Source: Burkholderia pyrrocinia
GTDB taxonomy: Bacteria > Pseudomonadota > Gammaproteobacteria > Burkholderiales > Burkholderiaceae
DNA length: 64,000 bases
Assembly: GCF_018417535.1 (NCBI RefSeq)
Contig: NZ_CP070977.1
Coordinates: 558,001 to 622,000, forward strand
Reading direction: 5' to 3'
Positions 34,315 through 43,434 of this stretch are shown here, one piece after another; the first letter of the stretch is position 1; the number at the start of each line of letters is the position of its first letter. Under the pieces are notes generated by a model that saw only the letters and a program-made list of their open reading frames with translations, made no database searches and was not told the DNA's origin. A program made the translations under genes and the position numbers.

Positions 34315-35250
34315 ATGGATTCGCTGATCATCTGGGTTGTCCTGCTCGTCATCGCGATCGTGATCGTGTCGAAGACGGTGAAGATCGTGCCGCAGCAGCA
34401 TGCGTGGGTGCTCGAGCGCTTCGGTCGCTATCACGCGACGCTGTCGCCCGGTCTCAATATCGTGCTGCCGTTCGTCGATCGCATTGCGTATCGCCACGTG
34501 CTGAAGGAAATTCCGCTCGACGTGCCGAGCCAGATCTGCATCACGCGCGACAACACGCAGCTTCAGGTCGACGGCGTGCTGTATTTCCAGGTGATGGACC
34601 CGATGAAGGCGTCGTACGGGTCGAGCAACTTCGTGCTCGCGATCACGCAGCTGTCGCAGACGATGCTGCGCTCGGTGATCGGCAAGCTGGAGCTCGACAA
34701 GACTTTCGAGGAGCGCGACTTCATCAACCACAGCATCGTGTCGGCGCTTGACGAGGCCGCTGCGAACTGGGGCGTGAAGGTGCTGCGCTACGAGATCAAG
34801 GACCTGACGCCGCCGAAGGAAATCCTGCACGCGATGCAGGCGCAGATCACCGCGGAGCGCGAAAAGCGCGCGCTGATCGCCGCATCCGAGGGCCGCAAGC
34901 AGGAACAGATCAACCTCGCGTCGGGTGCGCGCGAAGCGGCGATCCAGAAGTCCGAAGGCGAGCGGCAGGCCGCGATCAACCAGGCGCAGGGCGAGGCCGC
35001 CGCGATCCTTGCCGTGGCCGAGGCGAACGCGCAGGCGATCCAGAAGATCGCGAACGCGATGCAGTCGCAGGGCGGGATGGACGCGGTGAACCTGAAGGTC
35101 GCCGAGCAGTATGTCGGCGCGTTCGCGAATCTCGCGAAGCAGGGCAACACGCTGATCGTGCCGTCGAACCTGTCGGATCTCGGCTCCGCGATCGCGTCGG
35201 CGCTGACGATCGTCAAAAGCGCGTCGCCGGCCGCGGGCGGGAAGGGCTGA
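34315..35250 (+). CDS. SPFH/stomatin-family protein (QmcA-like)
   Basis: Membrane-anchored band-7 protein of 311 residues: one N-terminal transmembrane helix (about 2-22), the SPFH domain (about 25-190; VPQQHAWVLERFGRY, ITRDNTQLQVDGVLYFQV) and a long Ala/Gln/Glu-rich coiled coil (190-260). Such proteins form oligomers on the inner membrane and often act with NfeD or FtsH-type proteases. It shares an operon with the nfeD gene upstream and has a strong AAGGAGGG ribosome site. Closest described relative is E. coli QmcA; the partner protease is not known here. Confidence 0.9.
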   Translation: MDSLIIWVVLLVIAIVIVSKTVKIVPQQHAWVLERFGRYHATLSPGLNIVLPFVDRIAYRHVLKEIPLDVPSQICITRDNTQLQVDGVLYFQVMDPMKASYGSSNFVLAITQLSQTMLRSVIGKLELDKTFEERDFINHSIVSALDEAAANWGVKVLRYEIKDLTPPKEILHAMQAQITAEREKRALIAASEGRKQEQINLASGAREAAIQKSEGERQAAINQAQGEAAAILAVAEANAQAIQKIANAMQSQGGMDAVNLKVAEQYVGAFANLAKQGNTLIVPSNLSDLGSAIASALTIVKSASPAAGGKG

Positions 35251-35443
35251 GCCGGAATTGCCCGATGCGCAGGCGGTTGCCGCGCGGTCGGCATGCGGCG
35301 AATCGTCGCGCAGCCGGGCCGGTTCGGGTGAAGCTTGAGGGGTACCGCCGGCGCGTATCTTCAGCCGAAACAAGCAGCGTTGTGTGTGGAATCCTGCCGG
35401 CAGGCTCCGCCCGTCGATTGGTATCGACGATTCATGCAGTTCA

Positions 35444-35480
35444 AAACGACACGGCCCGCTTCGAGCGGGCCGTGTCGTTT
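35444..35480. terminator. Bidirectional terminator between the SPFH gene and smpB
   Basis: A perfect 17-bp stem (AAACGACACGGCCCGCT and its complement) closes on a TCG loop, between two convergent genes. Confidence 0.88.
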
Positions 35481-35499
35481 GCGATGCGCGTCGCGCGCG

Positions 35500-35946
35500 T
35501 CAGGTGCCGGCGCGCATGATGCGTGCCTTCTCGCGTTCCCAGTCGCGCTTCTTCTCGGTTTCGCGCTTGTCGTGCAGCTTCTTCCCCTTTGCAAGCGCAA
35601 TGTCGCACTTCACGCGGCCGCCCTTGTAGTGGAAGTTCAGCGGCACGAGCGTGTAGCCGCGCTGCTCGACCTTGCCGATCAGTTTCTTGATTTCCTCACG
35701 GTGTAGCAGCAGCTTGCGCGTGCGAACCGGGTCGGGGTTGATGTGCGTCGAGGCTTCGGGCAGCGGGCTGATATGGGTACCGATCAGGAAGATCTCGGCG
35801 TTCTTCACCACGACGTAGCCTTCCTTGATCTGGCCGCGCCCGGCGCGCAGCGCCTTGACTTCCCAGCCCTCCAGCACGAGCCCCGCCTCGTAGCGCTCCT
35901 CGATGTGATAATCGAAGTGCGCTTTCCTGTTGTCGATGATGCTCAT
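35500..35946 (-). CDS. smpB: SsrA-binding protein SmpB
   Basis: Binds tmRNA and delivers it to stalled ribosomes for trans-translation. The 148 residues begin with [26 protein letters not shown], the conserved OB-fold region, and end in a basic tail ([15 protein letters not shown]) that enters the mRNA channel. It is divergent from ratA-rnfH, the same arrangement seen around smpB in E. coli. Confidence 0.97.
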   Translation of the reverse strand: MSIIDNRKAHFDYHIEERYEAGLVLEGWEVKALRAGRGQIKEGYVVVKNAEIFLIGTHISPLPEASTHINPDPVRTRKLLLHREEIKKLIGKVEQRGYTLVPLNFHYKGGRVKCDIALAKGKKLHDKRETEKKRDWEREKARIMRAGT

Positions 35947-35968
35947 GAAAGGATCGGGCCAACTCGTT

Positions 35969-35984
35969 TAAAATCACGATTTTA
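35969..35984. promoter_or_regulatory. Overlapping divergent -10 elements between smpB and ratA
   Basis: The 16-nt inverted repeat TAAAATC-AC-GATTTTA places a TAAAAT hexamer on each strand. On the leftward (smpB) strand it is preceded by TGC, an extended -10. No good -35 was seen for either direction, so the call is tentative. Confidence 0.4.
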
Positions 35985-36044
35985 GCAAAGCGGGGCGAGA
36001 ATCGCCCGGCTTGCGTTCCTACCTTCAGCGATGCCGCGCGATTT

Positions 36045-36482
36045 ATGGCAGATGTCCAGAAAACCGTATTGATCCGTCATTCGGCGGAACAGATGTTCGA
36101 CCTCGTCACCGACGTGGCCGACTACCCCAATTTCCTGCCCTGGTGCGGCGGCGTCGAGATTCGCCGTCAGGACGACAGCGGGATGGAAGCGCGCATCGAT
36201 ATCAACTTCAAGGGCATCAAGCAGCATTTCGCGACGCGCAACACGCAGCAGCGCCCGACGCGGATCGACATGGAGTTCACGGACGGCCCGTTCAAGAAGT
36301 TCACTGGCTCGTGGCGCTTCACCGCGCTGCGCGCCGATGCGTGCAAGATCGAATTCGCGCTGCACTACGAGTTCTCGAGCATCCTGCTCGAGAAGATCAT
36401 CGGGCCGGTGTTCAGCCACATTGCGAACACGTTTGTCGATTCGTTCGTGAAGCGCGCGGACCAGCGCTACGGGAAGGGGTGA
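36045..36482 (+). CDS. ratA: RatA/Coq10-type START-domain protein
   Basis: SRPBCC (START-like) protein of 145 residues. The segment FDLVTDVADYPNFLPWCGG is the hallmark of the RatA/Coq10 family. RatA in E. coli binds the 50S subunit and blocks subunit association, whereas Coq10 relatives bind ubiquinone; which role applies here is open. It is the first of two genes, 4 nt before rnfH, and is divergent from smpB, as in E. coli. Confidence 0.87.
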   Translation: MADVQKTVLIRHSAEQMFDLVTDVADYPNFLPWCGGVEIRRQDDSGMEARIDINFKGIKQHFATRNTQQRPTRIDMEFTDGPFKKFTGSWRFTALRADACKIEFALHYEFSSILLEKIIGPVFSHIANTFVDSFVKRADQRYGKG

Positions 36483-36486
36483 CGCG

Positions 36487-36810
36487 ATGCTGTCGATCGA
36501 AGTCTGCTATGCGCTGCCGGACCGCCAGACGCTGATTCCGGTGTCGCTGCCCGAAGGGGCGACCGTTCGCTCGGCGATCGACGCGAGCGGCGTGCTCGCG
36601 CTGCACCCGGAGATCGACCTCGCGCAAGCGAAGACGGGCGTGCACGGCAAGCTCGCACCGCTCAATGCGCCGCTCGTCGACCACGACCGCGTCGAGATCT
36701 ACCGCCCGCTGATCGTCGATCCGAAGCTGGCGCGCCAGCGGCGCGTCGACAAGTCCCGCCGCGCCGGCTCCATCGAGGGCCGCAAGTGGATGCACAAGGA
36801 CGCGCGCTGA
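36487..36810 (+). CDS. rnfH: RnfH-family ubiquitin-like protein (RatB)
   Basis: Small beta-grasp (ubiquitin-like) protein of 107 residues; biochemical role unknown. The core (SIEVCYALPDRQTLIPVSLPEGATV ... RVEIYRPLIVDPKLARQRRV, shown here in parts) fits the RnfH/RatB family, with a basic tail. It follows ratA with a 4-nt gap. Confidence 0.88.
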   Translation: MLSIEVCYALPDRQTLIPVSLPEGATVRSAIDASGVLALHPEIDLAQAKTGVHGKLAPLNAPLVDHDRVEIYRPLIVDPKLARQRRVDKSRRAGSIEGRKWMHKDAR

Positions 36811-36864
36811 CGCGCGCGGTTCCGCTCCTTCCATCCCCATTCGTCTGATCAAACGCCGCGGCGC

Positions 36865-37848
36865 TCAGTGGGCCGCGACGTTCGCGTTGGCCGACGCGCT
36901 GCCCGGCGTATTGCCGCCGGCGGGCGTGTCGCCGTGCTGTCGCACGGAGCCGTACACGCCTGCGAGCAGCAACACCAGCGCGGCGATCTCGAGCGCGTGC
37001 GGCATGCGCTGATCGTAGACGAACGCATAAAGCATCGCGAACACGGTTTCGAACACGATCAACTGGCCCGACAGCGTGAGCGGCAACCGCTTCGACGCGG
37101 CATTCCACAGTCCGTTGCCGAGCCACGACGCGCCGATTGCGAGCACGAGATTCAGCAGCCAGAACAACTCCCAGCGCGACGCGGGGACGGCCGCCTGCAC
37201 CGTGCCGGCCGGCACCGCGAGGATTGCGATCCAGCAGAGTCCGCCGATCAGGCCGGTCACGACGCCCCACAGCACCGACCATTCGTTGCCGCCGAAATGA
37301 TGATGGCGCTGCAGATAGCGTGCGTTCGCGACTGCGTACCAGGTCCAGCTCGCGAGCGCACCGGCCGCGCAAGCAATGCCCGCGAGCTTCTGGCCGAGCG
37401 TCGTCGCGTGCGCGGCCTCGGACGTGAACAGGTCGACGTTGATGCAGACGATACCCGCGATCACCAGCGCGAGCGGGACGGCAAGCCGCCGCAGCGGCAC
37501 GGCGCCGTGGTCGCCGAGGCCCGCGAGCGTGACGGTGACGGGCAATACGCCGACGATCAGCGAACTGGGCGCGATGCCGATCAGGTGCACGGCGCCGGAC
37601 AGCAGCATGTAGTACGCGACGTTGCCGACGACGGCGAGCTTCACGAGCGCGACGAGATCTTCGCGGGTCAGCCGCGCGAGCAGCGAGCGGGCGGCCGGCA
37701 GTGCGGCCGCGAGCGACACGAGGCCGTACATCGCGTAGCGGCCGGCGCTCAGCAGCAGCGGCGAGAAGTCGGTCAGCAGCCGCGGAACGAGAAACACCAT
37801 GCCCCACAGGGCACCTGCCAGGACACCATAGACCACACCGCGCTGCAT
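36865..37848 (-). CDS. EamA/DMT-family transporter
   Basis: Ten-helix inner-membrane transporter of the drug/metabolite superfamily, 327 residues, with two EamA repeats: the first opens with GVLAGALWGMVFLVPRLL, the second with a WTWYAVANARY helix. Substrate unknown; relatives export amino acids or other metabolites. The ATG at 37848 is chosen over one at 37866 because it has a GGAG site 6 nt upstream. It stands alone, converging on rnfH. Confidence 0.87.
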   Translation of the reverse strand: MQRGVVYGVLAGALWGMVFLVPRLLTDFSPLLLSAGRYAMYGLVSLAAALPAARSLLARLTREDLVALVKLAVVGNVAYYMLLSGAVHLIGIAPSSLIVGVLPVTVTLAGLGDHGAVPLRRLAVPLALVIAGIVCINVDLFTSEAAHATTLGQKLAGIACAAGALASWTWYAVANARYLQRHHHFGGNEWSVLWGVVTGLIGGLCWIAILAVPAGTVQAAVPASRWELFWLLNLVLAIGASWLGNGLWNAASKRLPLTLSGQLIVFETVFAMLYAFVYDQRMPHALEIAALVLLLAGVYGSVRQHGDTPAGGNTPGSASANANVAAH

Positions 37849-38034
37849 CGACCGCTCCGAACACATGACTGACGAGCGCGCATCTTAGCGACGCCGGCTC
37901 GGCGGCGTCTTGTTTATTCCTGCACTCGGGGCATGGCGGGGCGCCGACGTGCCGCGCGACGAAGCGGCCGCGATCCGTTCCTGATTATCGAGGGTTCGCG
38001 GCCGCGGCATGGTGCGGATCGGCCGCCGGTCGAA

Positions 38035-38721
38035 TCAGCCGTCGGCAGGATCGGGCGTCGCACCGGCGCCGTCGCCCGACGCCCGCGTTCGCGCCGGGCG
38101 CCGCACGGCGCGCAGCTTGCCGCTGTTGCCGCCGCCGCAGTAGAAGCGGTCGTGGCCGTCGGATTCGAGCCCCGACACGCCGACGCCGGTCGGCATGTCG
38201 ACCTGCTCGAGCACTTGTCCCGTAAGCGGATCGATGTGCCGCAACTCGCTCTGGTCGGCTTCCCAGGTGCCGTGCCACAGCTCGCCGTCGACCCACGTCA
38301 CGCCGGTGACGAAGCGGTTCGATTCGATCGTGCGCAGCACGGCGCCCGATTCCGGGTCGATCTGATGAATCTTGCGTTCGCGGTACTGGCCGACCCACAG
38401 CGTGCCTTCGGCCCACGCGAGCCCCGAGTCGGCGCCGCCGCCGGGTGCGGGGATCGTCGCGAGCACGCGGCCCGATTCCGGATCGATCTTCTCGATGCGG
38501 TCCTCGACGATCTGGAACAGGTGGCGGCCGTCGAACGCCGTGCCCGCATGCGCGGCGATGTCGAGCGAGCGGACGGTCGTGCCGCGTTCCGGATCGAGCG
38601 CATTCAGCTTGTCGCCGGACGCGTACCACACGTGCTGCCCGTCGAACGTGACGCCGTGCACGCCGTCGACGCCCGGAAACGGGCCGTACTCGCGAATGAT
38701 CTCTGCATTTGAGCGTTTCAT
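38035..38721 (-). CDS. Predicted cytoplasmic beta-propeller protein (Vgb/YVTN-like)
   Basis: A 228-residue protein built of repeated blades of about 40 residues with DPE(R/S)G turns (ALDPERGTT, KIDPESGRV, QIDPESGAV, HIDPLTGQV) and W-x-G motifs, which fits a six- or seven-bladed propeller of the glutamine-cyclotransferase/Vgb type. No signal peptide is visible. The ATG at 38721 has a GAGGTGA site upstream. It lies 31 nt downstream of the two-winged-helix regulator and is probably co-transcribed with it. Ligand and function are not known. Confidence 0.75.
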   Translation of the reverse strand: MKRSNAEIIREYGPFPGVDGVHGVTFDGQHVWYASGDKLNALDPERGTTVRSLDIAAHAGTAFDGRHLFQIVEDRIEKIDPESGRVLATIPAPGGGADSGLAWAEGTLWVGQYRERKIHQIDPESGAVLRTIESNRFVTGVTWVDGELWHGTWEADQSELRHIDPLTGQVLEQVDMPTGVGVSGLESDGHDRFYCGGGNSGKLRAVRRPARTRASGDGAGATPDPADG

Positions 38722-38752
38722 GTTCGTCACCTCGTCGTTCGGTGAGGCCATC

Positions 38753-39973
38753 CTAATCTCCCGGCAGCGCGGCAGGGAGTAACAAGGTCGTCGCGAATCC
38801 GGGCAGCGGCGGCGTCGTCCAGCGCCGCGCGCGGCCGCGGCCGAACGCCTGCACCTTGTCCGCTTCGGCGAGCGCGTCGAGCGCGCGCTGCACGGTGCGC
38901 TGGCTTGCACCGAGTGCGAGCGCCAGTGCGGAGCTCGACCACGCTTCGCCGTCGGCGAGGAGCGCGAGCACGGCCGCGTGGCGATCGTCGACCGGGCGCG
39001 CGAGTACGACGGTCTCGCGCACGCCGAGCGGTTCGAGCGCGAAGCCGCGCTGTGTCGCGGTGACGTTCGCGAGCGGCCGCAACACCGCACGCAGCCGGCC
39101 GATCTCGACGCGCAGGCGTGCGCGATGCGATTCGTCCGCATGTTTCGCGCGGAACGCGGCAGCCACGAGCGCGTTTCTCGACACGTCGGCCGGCCATGCC
39201 TCGCCAAGCGCACGGGCGAGCACGAACAACACTGGGCGGCGCGCGAGCGACACGGACGTGCGCGCATCGCGCACCGTGTGGCGGCACGCATCGACGACGA
39301 GCGCATTCGACGCGAACAGCGTCTCGACTTCGTCGAGCTGCACGAGCCGTGACGTGCCGCGCGCGATGAGTCGCGCGGCCGGCGCATCGAGCACGCGCGC
39401 TGCGGTGTCGACCTCGGCCGTCAGCGCGGCGATGCCGGCGTCGCGGGCGGCCGCCCGCGCACGGGCGAGCGCCGCACGGGCCGCGTGCGTGCGGATGCGG
39501 CGCATCGCGATGCCGGCCGCGATCAGCTCATGGGCGGCGCGTGACGCGGCCGGCAGCGGCGCGGGATCGAGATGCGCGAGCAGCCGTTCGGCGTCGTCGA
39601 TGCGACCGATCAGCAGCAGCCGGCGCACGCCGAGATAGCGCGCATGCGCGGCGTTCGTGCGGTCGCCGTGTGCGTCGAGCGTCGCGCACGCGGCATCGAG
39701 CGCGCGCGTCGGCCAGCGGAGGTCGCGCGACGCGAGCGCGATCTCGGCTTCCGCGACGACGCAGCGTGCCCGCGCCACGGCCTCCTTCGCGCCGAAAGCG
39801 CGTGCGGCACCGCGCACGAGTGCCCGTGCGCGTTCGAAATCGCCGAGCTGTGCCATCGCGATGCCGCGCAGCGCGAGCGCTGGGGCGTCGTCGCGCAGTG
39901 CGACGCGGTTCAGCGCGCCGAGCGCGTCACCGGCCGCGAGCGCACGCGCGGCCGCGGTAATCAGCGAATCCAT
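38753..39973 (-). CDS. Transcriptional regulator with an OmpR-like winged helix and a second C-terminal winged helix
   Basis: A 406-residue protein not matched to a named regulator. The first 200 residues are Ala/Arg-rich helical repeats of TPR type (AHARYLGVRRLLLIGRIDDAERLL). Residues about 225-320 look like an OmpR/SARP-type winged helix (DEVETLFASN ... RPVLFVLARAL ... HRARLRVEIGRLRAVL ... QRGFALEP). Residues about 335-390 form another helix-turn-helix (SALALALGASQRTVQRALDALAEAD). It is divergent from the DUF899/DUF2182 pair and precedes the propeller gene, so it may control either. Confidence 0.72.
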   Translation of the reverse strand: MDSLITAAARALAAGDALGALNRVALRDDAPALALRGIAMAQLGDFERARALVRGAARAFGAKEAVARARCVVAEAEIALASRDLRWPTRALDAACATLDAHGDRTNAAHARYLGVRRLLLIGRIDDAERLLAHLDPAPLPAASRAAHELIAAGIAMRRIRTHAARAALARARAAARDAGIAALTAEVDTAARVLDAPAARLIARGTSRLVQLDEVETLFASNALVVDACRHTVRDARTSVSLARRPVLFVLARALGEAWPADVSRNALVAAAFRAKHADESHRARLRVEIGRLRAVLRPLANVTATQRGFALEPLGVRETVVLARPVDDRHAAVLALLADGEAWSSSALALALGASQRTVQRALDALAEADKVQAFGRGRARRWTTPPLPGFATTLLLPAALPGD

Positions 39974-40037
39974 CCGAATCCCGACACACTTGTCACTCCC
40001 TCCGGCCCGATGCCGAGCACTAATCTAGCACCACGCA

Positions 40038-40056
40038 CACGGCACCGTACGCCGTG
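40038..40056. promoter_or_regulatory. Possible operator in the regulator/DUF899 divergent region
   Basis: A 19-nt dyad, CACGGC-7 nt-GCCGTG, lies in the 114-nt gap 32 nt upstream of the DUF899 start. GC-rich dyads arise often by chance here, so confidence is low. Confidence 0.25.
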
Positions 40057-40087
40057 CCCGGATACCCATCGGAAGGAGGAGCCCGCA

Positions 40088-40852
40088 ATGACGACCCATC
40101 TCACCGGAACGCGCGACGAATGGCTGGCCGAGCGCAGGGCGCTGCTCGAGGCGGAAAAGGCGCTGACGCGGCAAAGCGACGAACTCGCGCGGCGGCGCCA
40201 GGCACTGCCGTGGGTGCGCGTCGACAAGACCTACCGGTTCGACACGGAAGACGGGCAGGCGACGCTCGACGACCTGTTTCGCGGCCGTTCGCAACTGCTC
40301 GTCTATCACTTCATGTTCGGTCCCGACTACAAGGCCGGCTGCCCGTCGTGCTCGGCGCTCGCGGACGGCTTCGACGGTTTTGCCGTGCACCTGGCGAACC
40401 ACGACGTGACGCTCGCGGCCGTGTCGCGCGCGCCGCTTGCAAAGCTGCTCGCGTACCGGCAGCGGATGGGGTGGACCTTCCCGTGGGCGTCGTCGGTCGG
40501 CAGCGATTTCAACTTCGACTTCAACGTGTCGTTCACCGAAACGCAGCAGCGCGCGGGCGACGTCGAATACAACTACGCGCGGGCGGGACACGCGATGGAC
40601 ATGGATCCGCCGCCGGCGCCCGTCGTGCAGTTCGCGGCGACGTGCGGCACCGACGCGGTCACGTATTCGCTCGACCGGCCGGGGATGAGCGCGTTCGTGC
40701 GCGAGGACGGCGCCGTCTATCACACGTACTCGACCTATGCGCGCGGGCTCGACGGGTTGTGGGGGATGTACCAGTGGCTCGATCGTGCGCCGCGCGGGCG
40801 CAACGAGGCGGGCCCGTGGTGGCGCCGCCACGACGAGTACGCGCGCGGTTGA
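40088..40852 (+). CDS. DUF899-family thioredoxin-like protein
   Basis: A 254-residue protein with the DUF899 pattern: an N-terminal helix (WLAERRALLEAEKALTR), LPWVRVDKTYRF, then a thioredoxin-like fold with YHFMFGP and the cysteine pair CPSC (GCPSCSALAD), and C-terminal STYARGLDGLWGMYQWLD. The family is predicted to be thiol-redox proteins, with no established reaction. The ATG at 40088 follows a very strong GGAAGGAGGAG site; the longer upstream frame crosses the divergent regulator. The next gene, DUF2182, starts 30 nt later. Confidence 0.88.
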   Translation: MTTHLTGTRDEWLAERRALLEAEKALTRQSDELARRRQALPWVRVDKTYRFDTEDGQATLDDLFRGRSQLLVYHFMFGPDYKAGCPSCSALADGFDGFAVHLANHDVTLAAVSRAPLAKLLAYRQRMGWTFPWASSVGSDFNFDFNVSFTETQQRAGDVEYNYARAGHAMDMDPPPAPVVQFAATCGTDAVTYSLDRPGMSAFVREDGAVYHTYSTYARGLDGLWGMYQWLDRAPRGRNEAGPWWRRHDEYARG

Positions 40853-40882
40853 GCGCGGGCCGGCGACGGGCGGGAGCGTGCG

Positions 40883-41689
40883 ATGACACGGCCGGCAACC
40901 GGCGATACGGGCCGCGATCGGCGGGCATTCGGCGCGGCGCTCGTTGCCGTGTTCGCCGCCGCCGCGATGGCGACACTGGCGCAGCACGCGTCGATGGACG
41001 CGATGGGCGGCGAACCGATGCCCGGCGGCTGGACGCTCTCGTCGGCGTGGCTGCGGCCATGCGGATGGGGCGCCGGTCGCGCGTTCGCGGCGTTCGCCGG
41101 CATGTGGGGCGCGATGACGGTGACGATGATGCTGCCCGTACTGGCACCGCCCCTCTGGCGATACCGGCAGCGCGTCGGCCCGCTGACCGCGGCGCGCTCG
41201 ACCTGGCTGCTCGTCGTCGCGGGCGCCGGGTACTTCGCGGTATGGATGGCATTTGGCGCGATGGCGTTTCCGCTCGGCGGCGCGCTGACGGCCGCCGCGG
41301 CACGGCTGCCGGCGCTCGCCCGCGCGATGCCGTTCGCGGCCGGCGCGGTCGTGTCGGCCGCGGGCGTGCTGCAGTTCTCGGCGTGGAAGCTGCGCCGGCT
41401 GGCGTGCTGCAGGCACGCGGCGGCGGACGCGCACCGGTCGCGTGCGGATGCCGGCGCGGCATGGCGCCACGGCGTGCAAGCCGCGATGCGCTGCGGCGCC
41501 TGTTGCGGGAACCTGATGGCGGTCGCGCTGGCGGCCGGCATGATGGATCTGCGCGTGATGGCTGCCGTCACGGTCGCGATCGCCGCCGAGCGCCTCGCGC
41601 CGGCCGGCGAGCGTGTTGTGCGGATCGTCGGCGGCGTCGCGATCGGGGGCGGCATCGCGATGATCGCGCGCACGGCCGGGCTGGTGTAA
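40883..41689 (+). CDS. DUF2182-family metal-binding membrane protein
   Basis: Predicted inner-membrane protein of 268 residues with about six or seven helices. Diagnostic features are WGAMTVTMMLPV in an early helix, WKLRRLACCRH in the middle loop and a late helix with GACCGNLMAV, whose Cys and Met residues are the suggested metal ligands of the family. Function unknown. It probably forms an operon with the DUF899 gene. Confidence 0.85.
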   Translation: MTRPATGDTGRDRRAFGAALVAVFAAAAMATLAQHASMDAMGGEPMPGGWTLSSAWLRPCGWGAGRAFAAFAGMWGAMTVTMMLPVLAPPLWRYRQRVGPLTAARSTWLLVVAGAGYFAVWMAFGAMAFPLGGALTAAAARLPALARAMPFAAGAVVSAAGVLQFSAWKLRRLACCRHAAADAHRSRADAGAAWRHGVQAAMRCGACCGNLMAVALAAGMMDLRVMAAVTVAIAAERLAPAGERVVRIVGGVAIGGGIAMIARTAGLV

Positions 41690-41910
41690 GACCGGGGAGG
41701 CGAGCCGATTCGGCATGTTGCCGGGCCGCGGGCGACCGCGGCCGCCGCTGTCGTGCAGCCCGGCCGCGGCCGGCGCAGTTGCCGCAGCGCAGCCCGTTGC
41801 GCGAATGGCCCGATGCAGCGGTGAAACGAAAGGCGATCGAAAACGAACCGAACGGCGATCCGAACGATTCGGCCCCCGAACGCATGAAAACGGCTAAGCC
41901 GTTGTTCGTG

Positions 41911-41941
41911 TTGTGAAAATTCGCAGCGCTTCGCGTATAAT
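41911..41941 (+). promoter_or_regulatory. Promoter of guaB
   Basis: A perfect TATAAT -10 at 41936-41941, with TTGTGA (41911-41916) upstream at 19-nt spacing, 26 nt before the guaB ATG. The spacing is slightly long, which may mean an activator or a shifted -35. Confidence 0.6.
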
Positions 41942-41967
41942 TCGCTTTTGCGCCCATAGGATTTGCC

Positions 41968-43428
41968 ATGCGTCTGATCCAAAAAGCACTCACTTTCGAT
42001 GACGTGCTCCTCGTTCCCGCCTTCTCTGACGTTCTCCCGCGCGACACCAGCCTCAAGACCAAGCTGACCCGCAACATCTCCCTGAACATGCCGCTCGTGT
42101 CCGCCGCCATGGACACGGTCACCGAAGGCCGTCTCGCGATCGCGATGGCGCAGCAGGGTGGCGTCGGTATCGTCCACAAGAACCTCACGCCGGCCGAACA
42201 GGCCCGCGAGGTCGCGAAGGTCAAGCGTTTCGAGTCGGGCGTCGTCCGCGATCCGATCACGGTGCCGCCGCAAATGAAGGTGCGCGACGTGATCGCGCTG
42301 TCGCGCCAGCATGGCATCTCGGGTTTCCCGGTCGTCGAAGGCCCGCAGCTCGTCGGCATCGTCACGAACCGCGACCTGCGTTTCGAAACGCGCCTCGACG
42401 AGCCGGTCAAGTCGATCATGACGCCGCGCGAGCGCCTCGTCACGGTCAAGGAAGGCACGCCGCTCGCCGAAGCGAAGGCGCTGATGCACAGCCACCGCCT
42501 CGAGCGCGTGCTGGTCGTCAACGATGCATTCGAACTGCGCGGCCTGATGACCGTCAAGGACATCACGAAGCAGACCGAGCACCCGGACGCGTGCAAGGAC
42601 GAACACGGCAAGCTGCGCGCAGGCGCGGCGGTCGGCGTCGGTCCCGACAACGAAGAGCGCGTCGAGCTGCTGGTGCAGGCCGGCGTCGACGTGATCGTCG
42701 TCGATACCGCGCACGGCCACAGCAAGGGCGTGCTCGAGCGCGTCCGCTGGGTCAAGCAGAACTTCCCGCACGTCGAAGTGATCGGCGGCAACATCGCGAC
42801 GGCCGCCGCCGCGAAGGCGCTCGTCGAATACGGCGCGGACGCGGTCAAGGTCGGTATCGGCCCCGGCTCGATCTGCACGACGCGGATCGTCGCGGGTGTC
42901 GGCGTGCCGCAGATCAGCGCGATCGCGAACGTCTCGGAAGCGCTGAAGGGCACCGGCGTGCCGTGCATCGCCGACGGCGGCGTGCGCTTCTCGGGCGACG
43001 TGTCGAAGGCCCTCGCAGCCGGCGCGAATGCGGTGATGATGGGCAGCATGTTCGCGGGCACCGAAGAATCGCCGGGCGACGTGTTCCTGTACCAGGGCCG
43101 CCAGTACAAGTCGTACCGCGGCATGGGTTCGGTCGGCGCGATGAAGGACGGCGCGGCAGACCGCTACTTCCAGGACAACTCGGCGAACATCGACAAGCTC
43201 GTGCCGGAAGGCATCGAAGGCCGTGTCGCGTACAAGGGCTCGGTCAACGCGATCCTGTTCCAGCTGGTCGGCGGCGTGCGCGCCAGCATGGGCTATTGCG
43301 GCTGCCGGACGATCGACGAGCTGCACGACAAGGCCGAATTCGTCCAGATCACCGCAGCGGGCATGCGCGAGTCGCACGTGCACGACGTGCAGATCACGAA
43401 GGAAGCGCCGAACTACCACGTGGACTGA
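41968..43428 (+). CDS. guaB: IMP dehydrogenase
   Basis: NAD-dependent oxidation of IMP to XMP, the committed step of GMP synthesis. The 486-residue protein has the TIM barrel split by two CBS domains (about 92-200), the catalytic loop [11 protein letters not shown] with C303, and the flap with [10 protein letters not shown]. It is followed by a small membrane protein gene and then guaA, which completes the path to GMP. Confidence 0.98.
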   Translation: MRLIQKALTFDDVLLVPAFSDVLPRDTSLKTKLTRNISLNMPLVSAAMDTVTEGRLAIAMAQQGGVGIVHKNLTPAEQAREVAKVKRFESGVVRDPITVPPQMKVRDVIALSRQHGISGFPVVEGPQLVGIVTNRDLRFETRLDEPVKSIMTPRERLVTVKEGTPLAEAKALMHSHRLERVLVVNDAFELRGLMTVKDITKQTEHPDACKDEHGKLRAGAAVGVGPDNEERVELLVQAGVDVIVVDTAHGHSKGVLERVRWVKQNFPHVEVIGGNIATAAAAKALVEYGADAVKVGIGPGSICTTRIVAGVGVPQISAIANVSEALKGTGVPCIADGGVRFSGDVSKALAAGANAVMMGSMFAGTEESPGDVFLYQGRQYKSYRGMGSVGAMKDGAADRYFQDNSANIDKLVPEGIEGRVAYKGSVNAILFQLVGGVRASMGYCGCRTIDELHDKAEFVQITAAGMRESHVHDVQITKEAPNYHVD

Positions 43429-43434
43429 GCGCCG

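Noticed and set aside
35412..35429. CGTCGAT-TGGT-ATCGACG dyad after the SPFH gene
   Set aside because: A stronger 17-bp terminator stands 15 nt away; this short dyad has no further support.
41715..41897. 60-codon frame upstream of guaB
   Set aside because: Covers the guaB upstream region, Arg/Ala-rich, no ribosome site.
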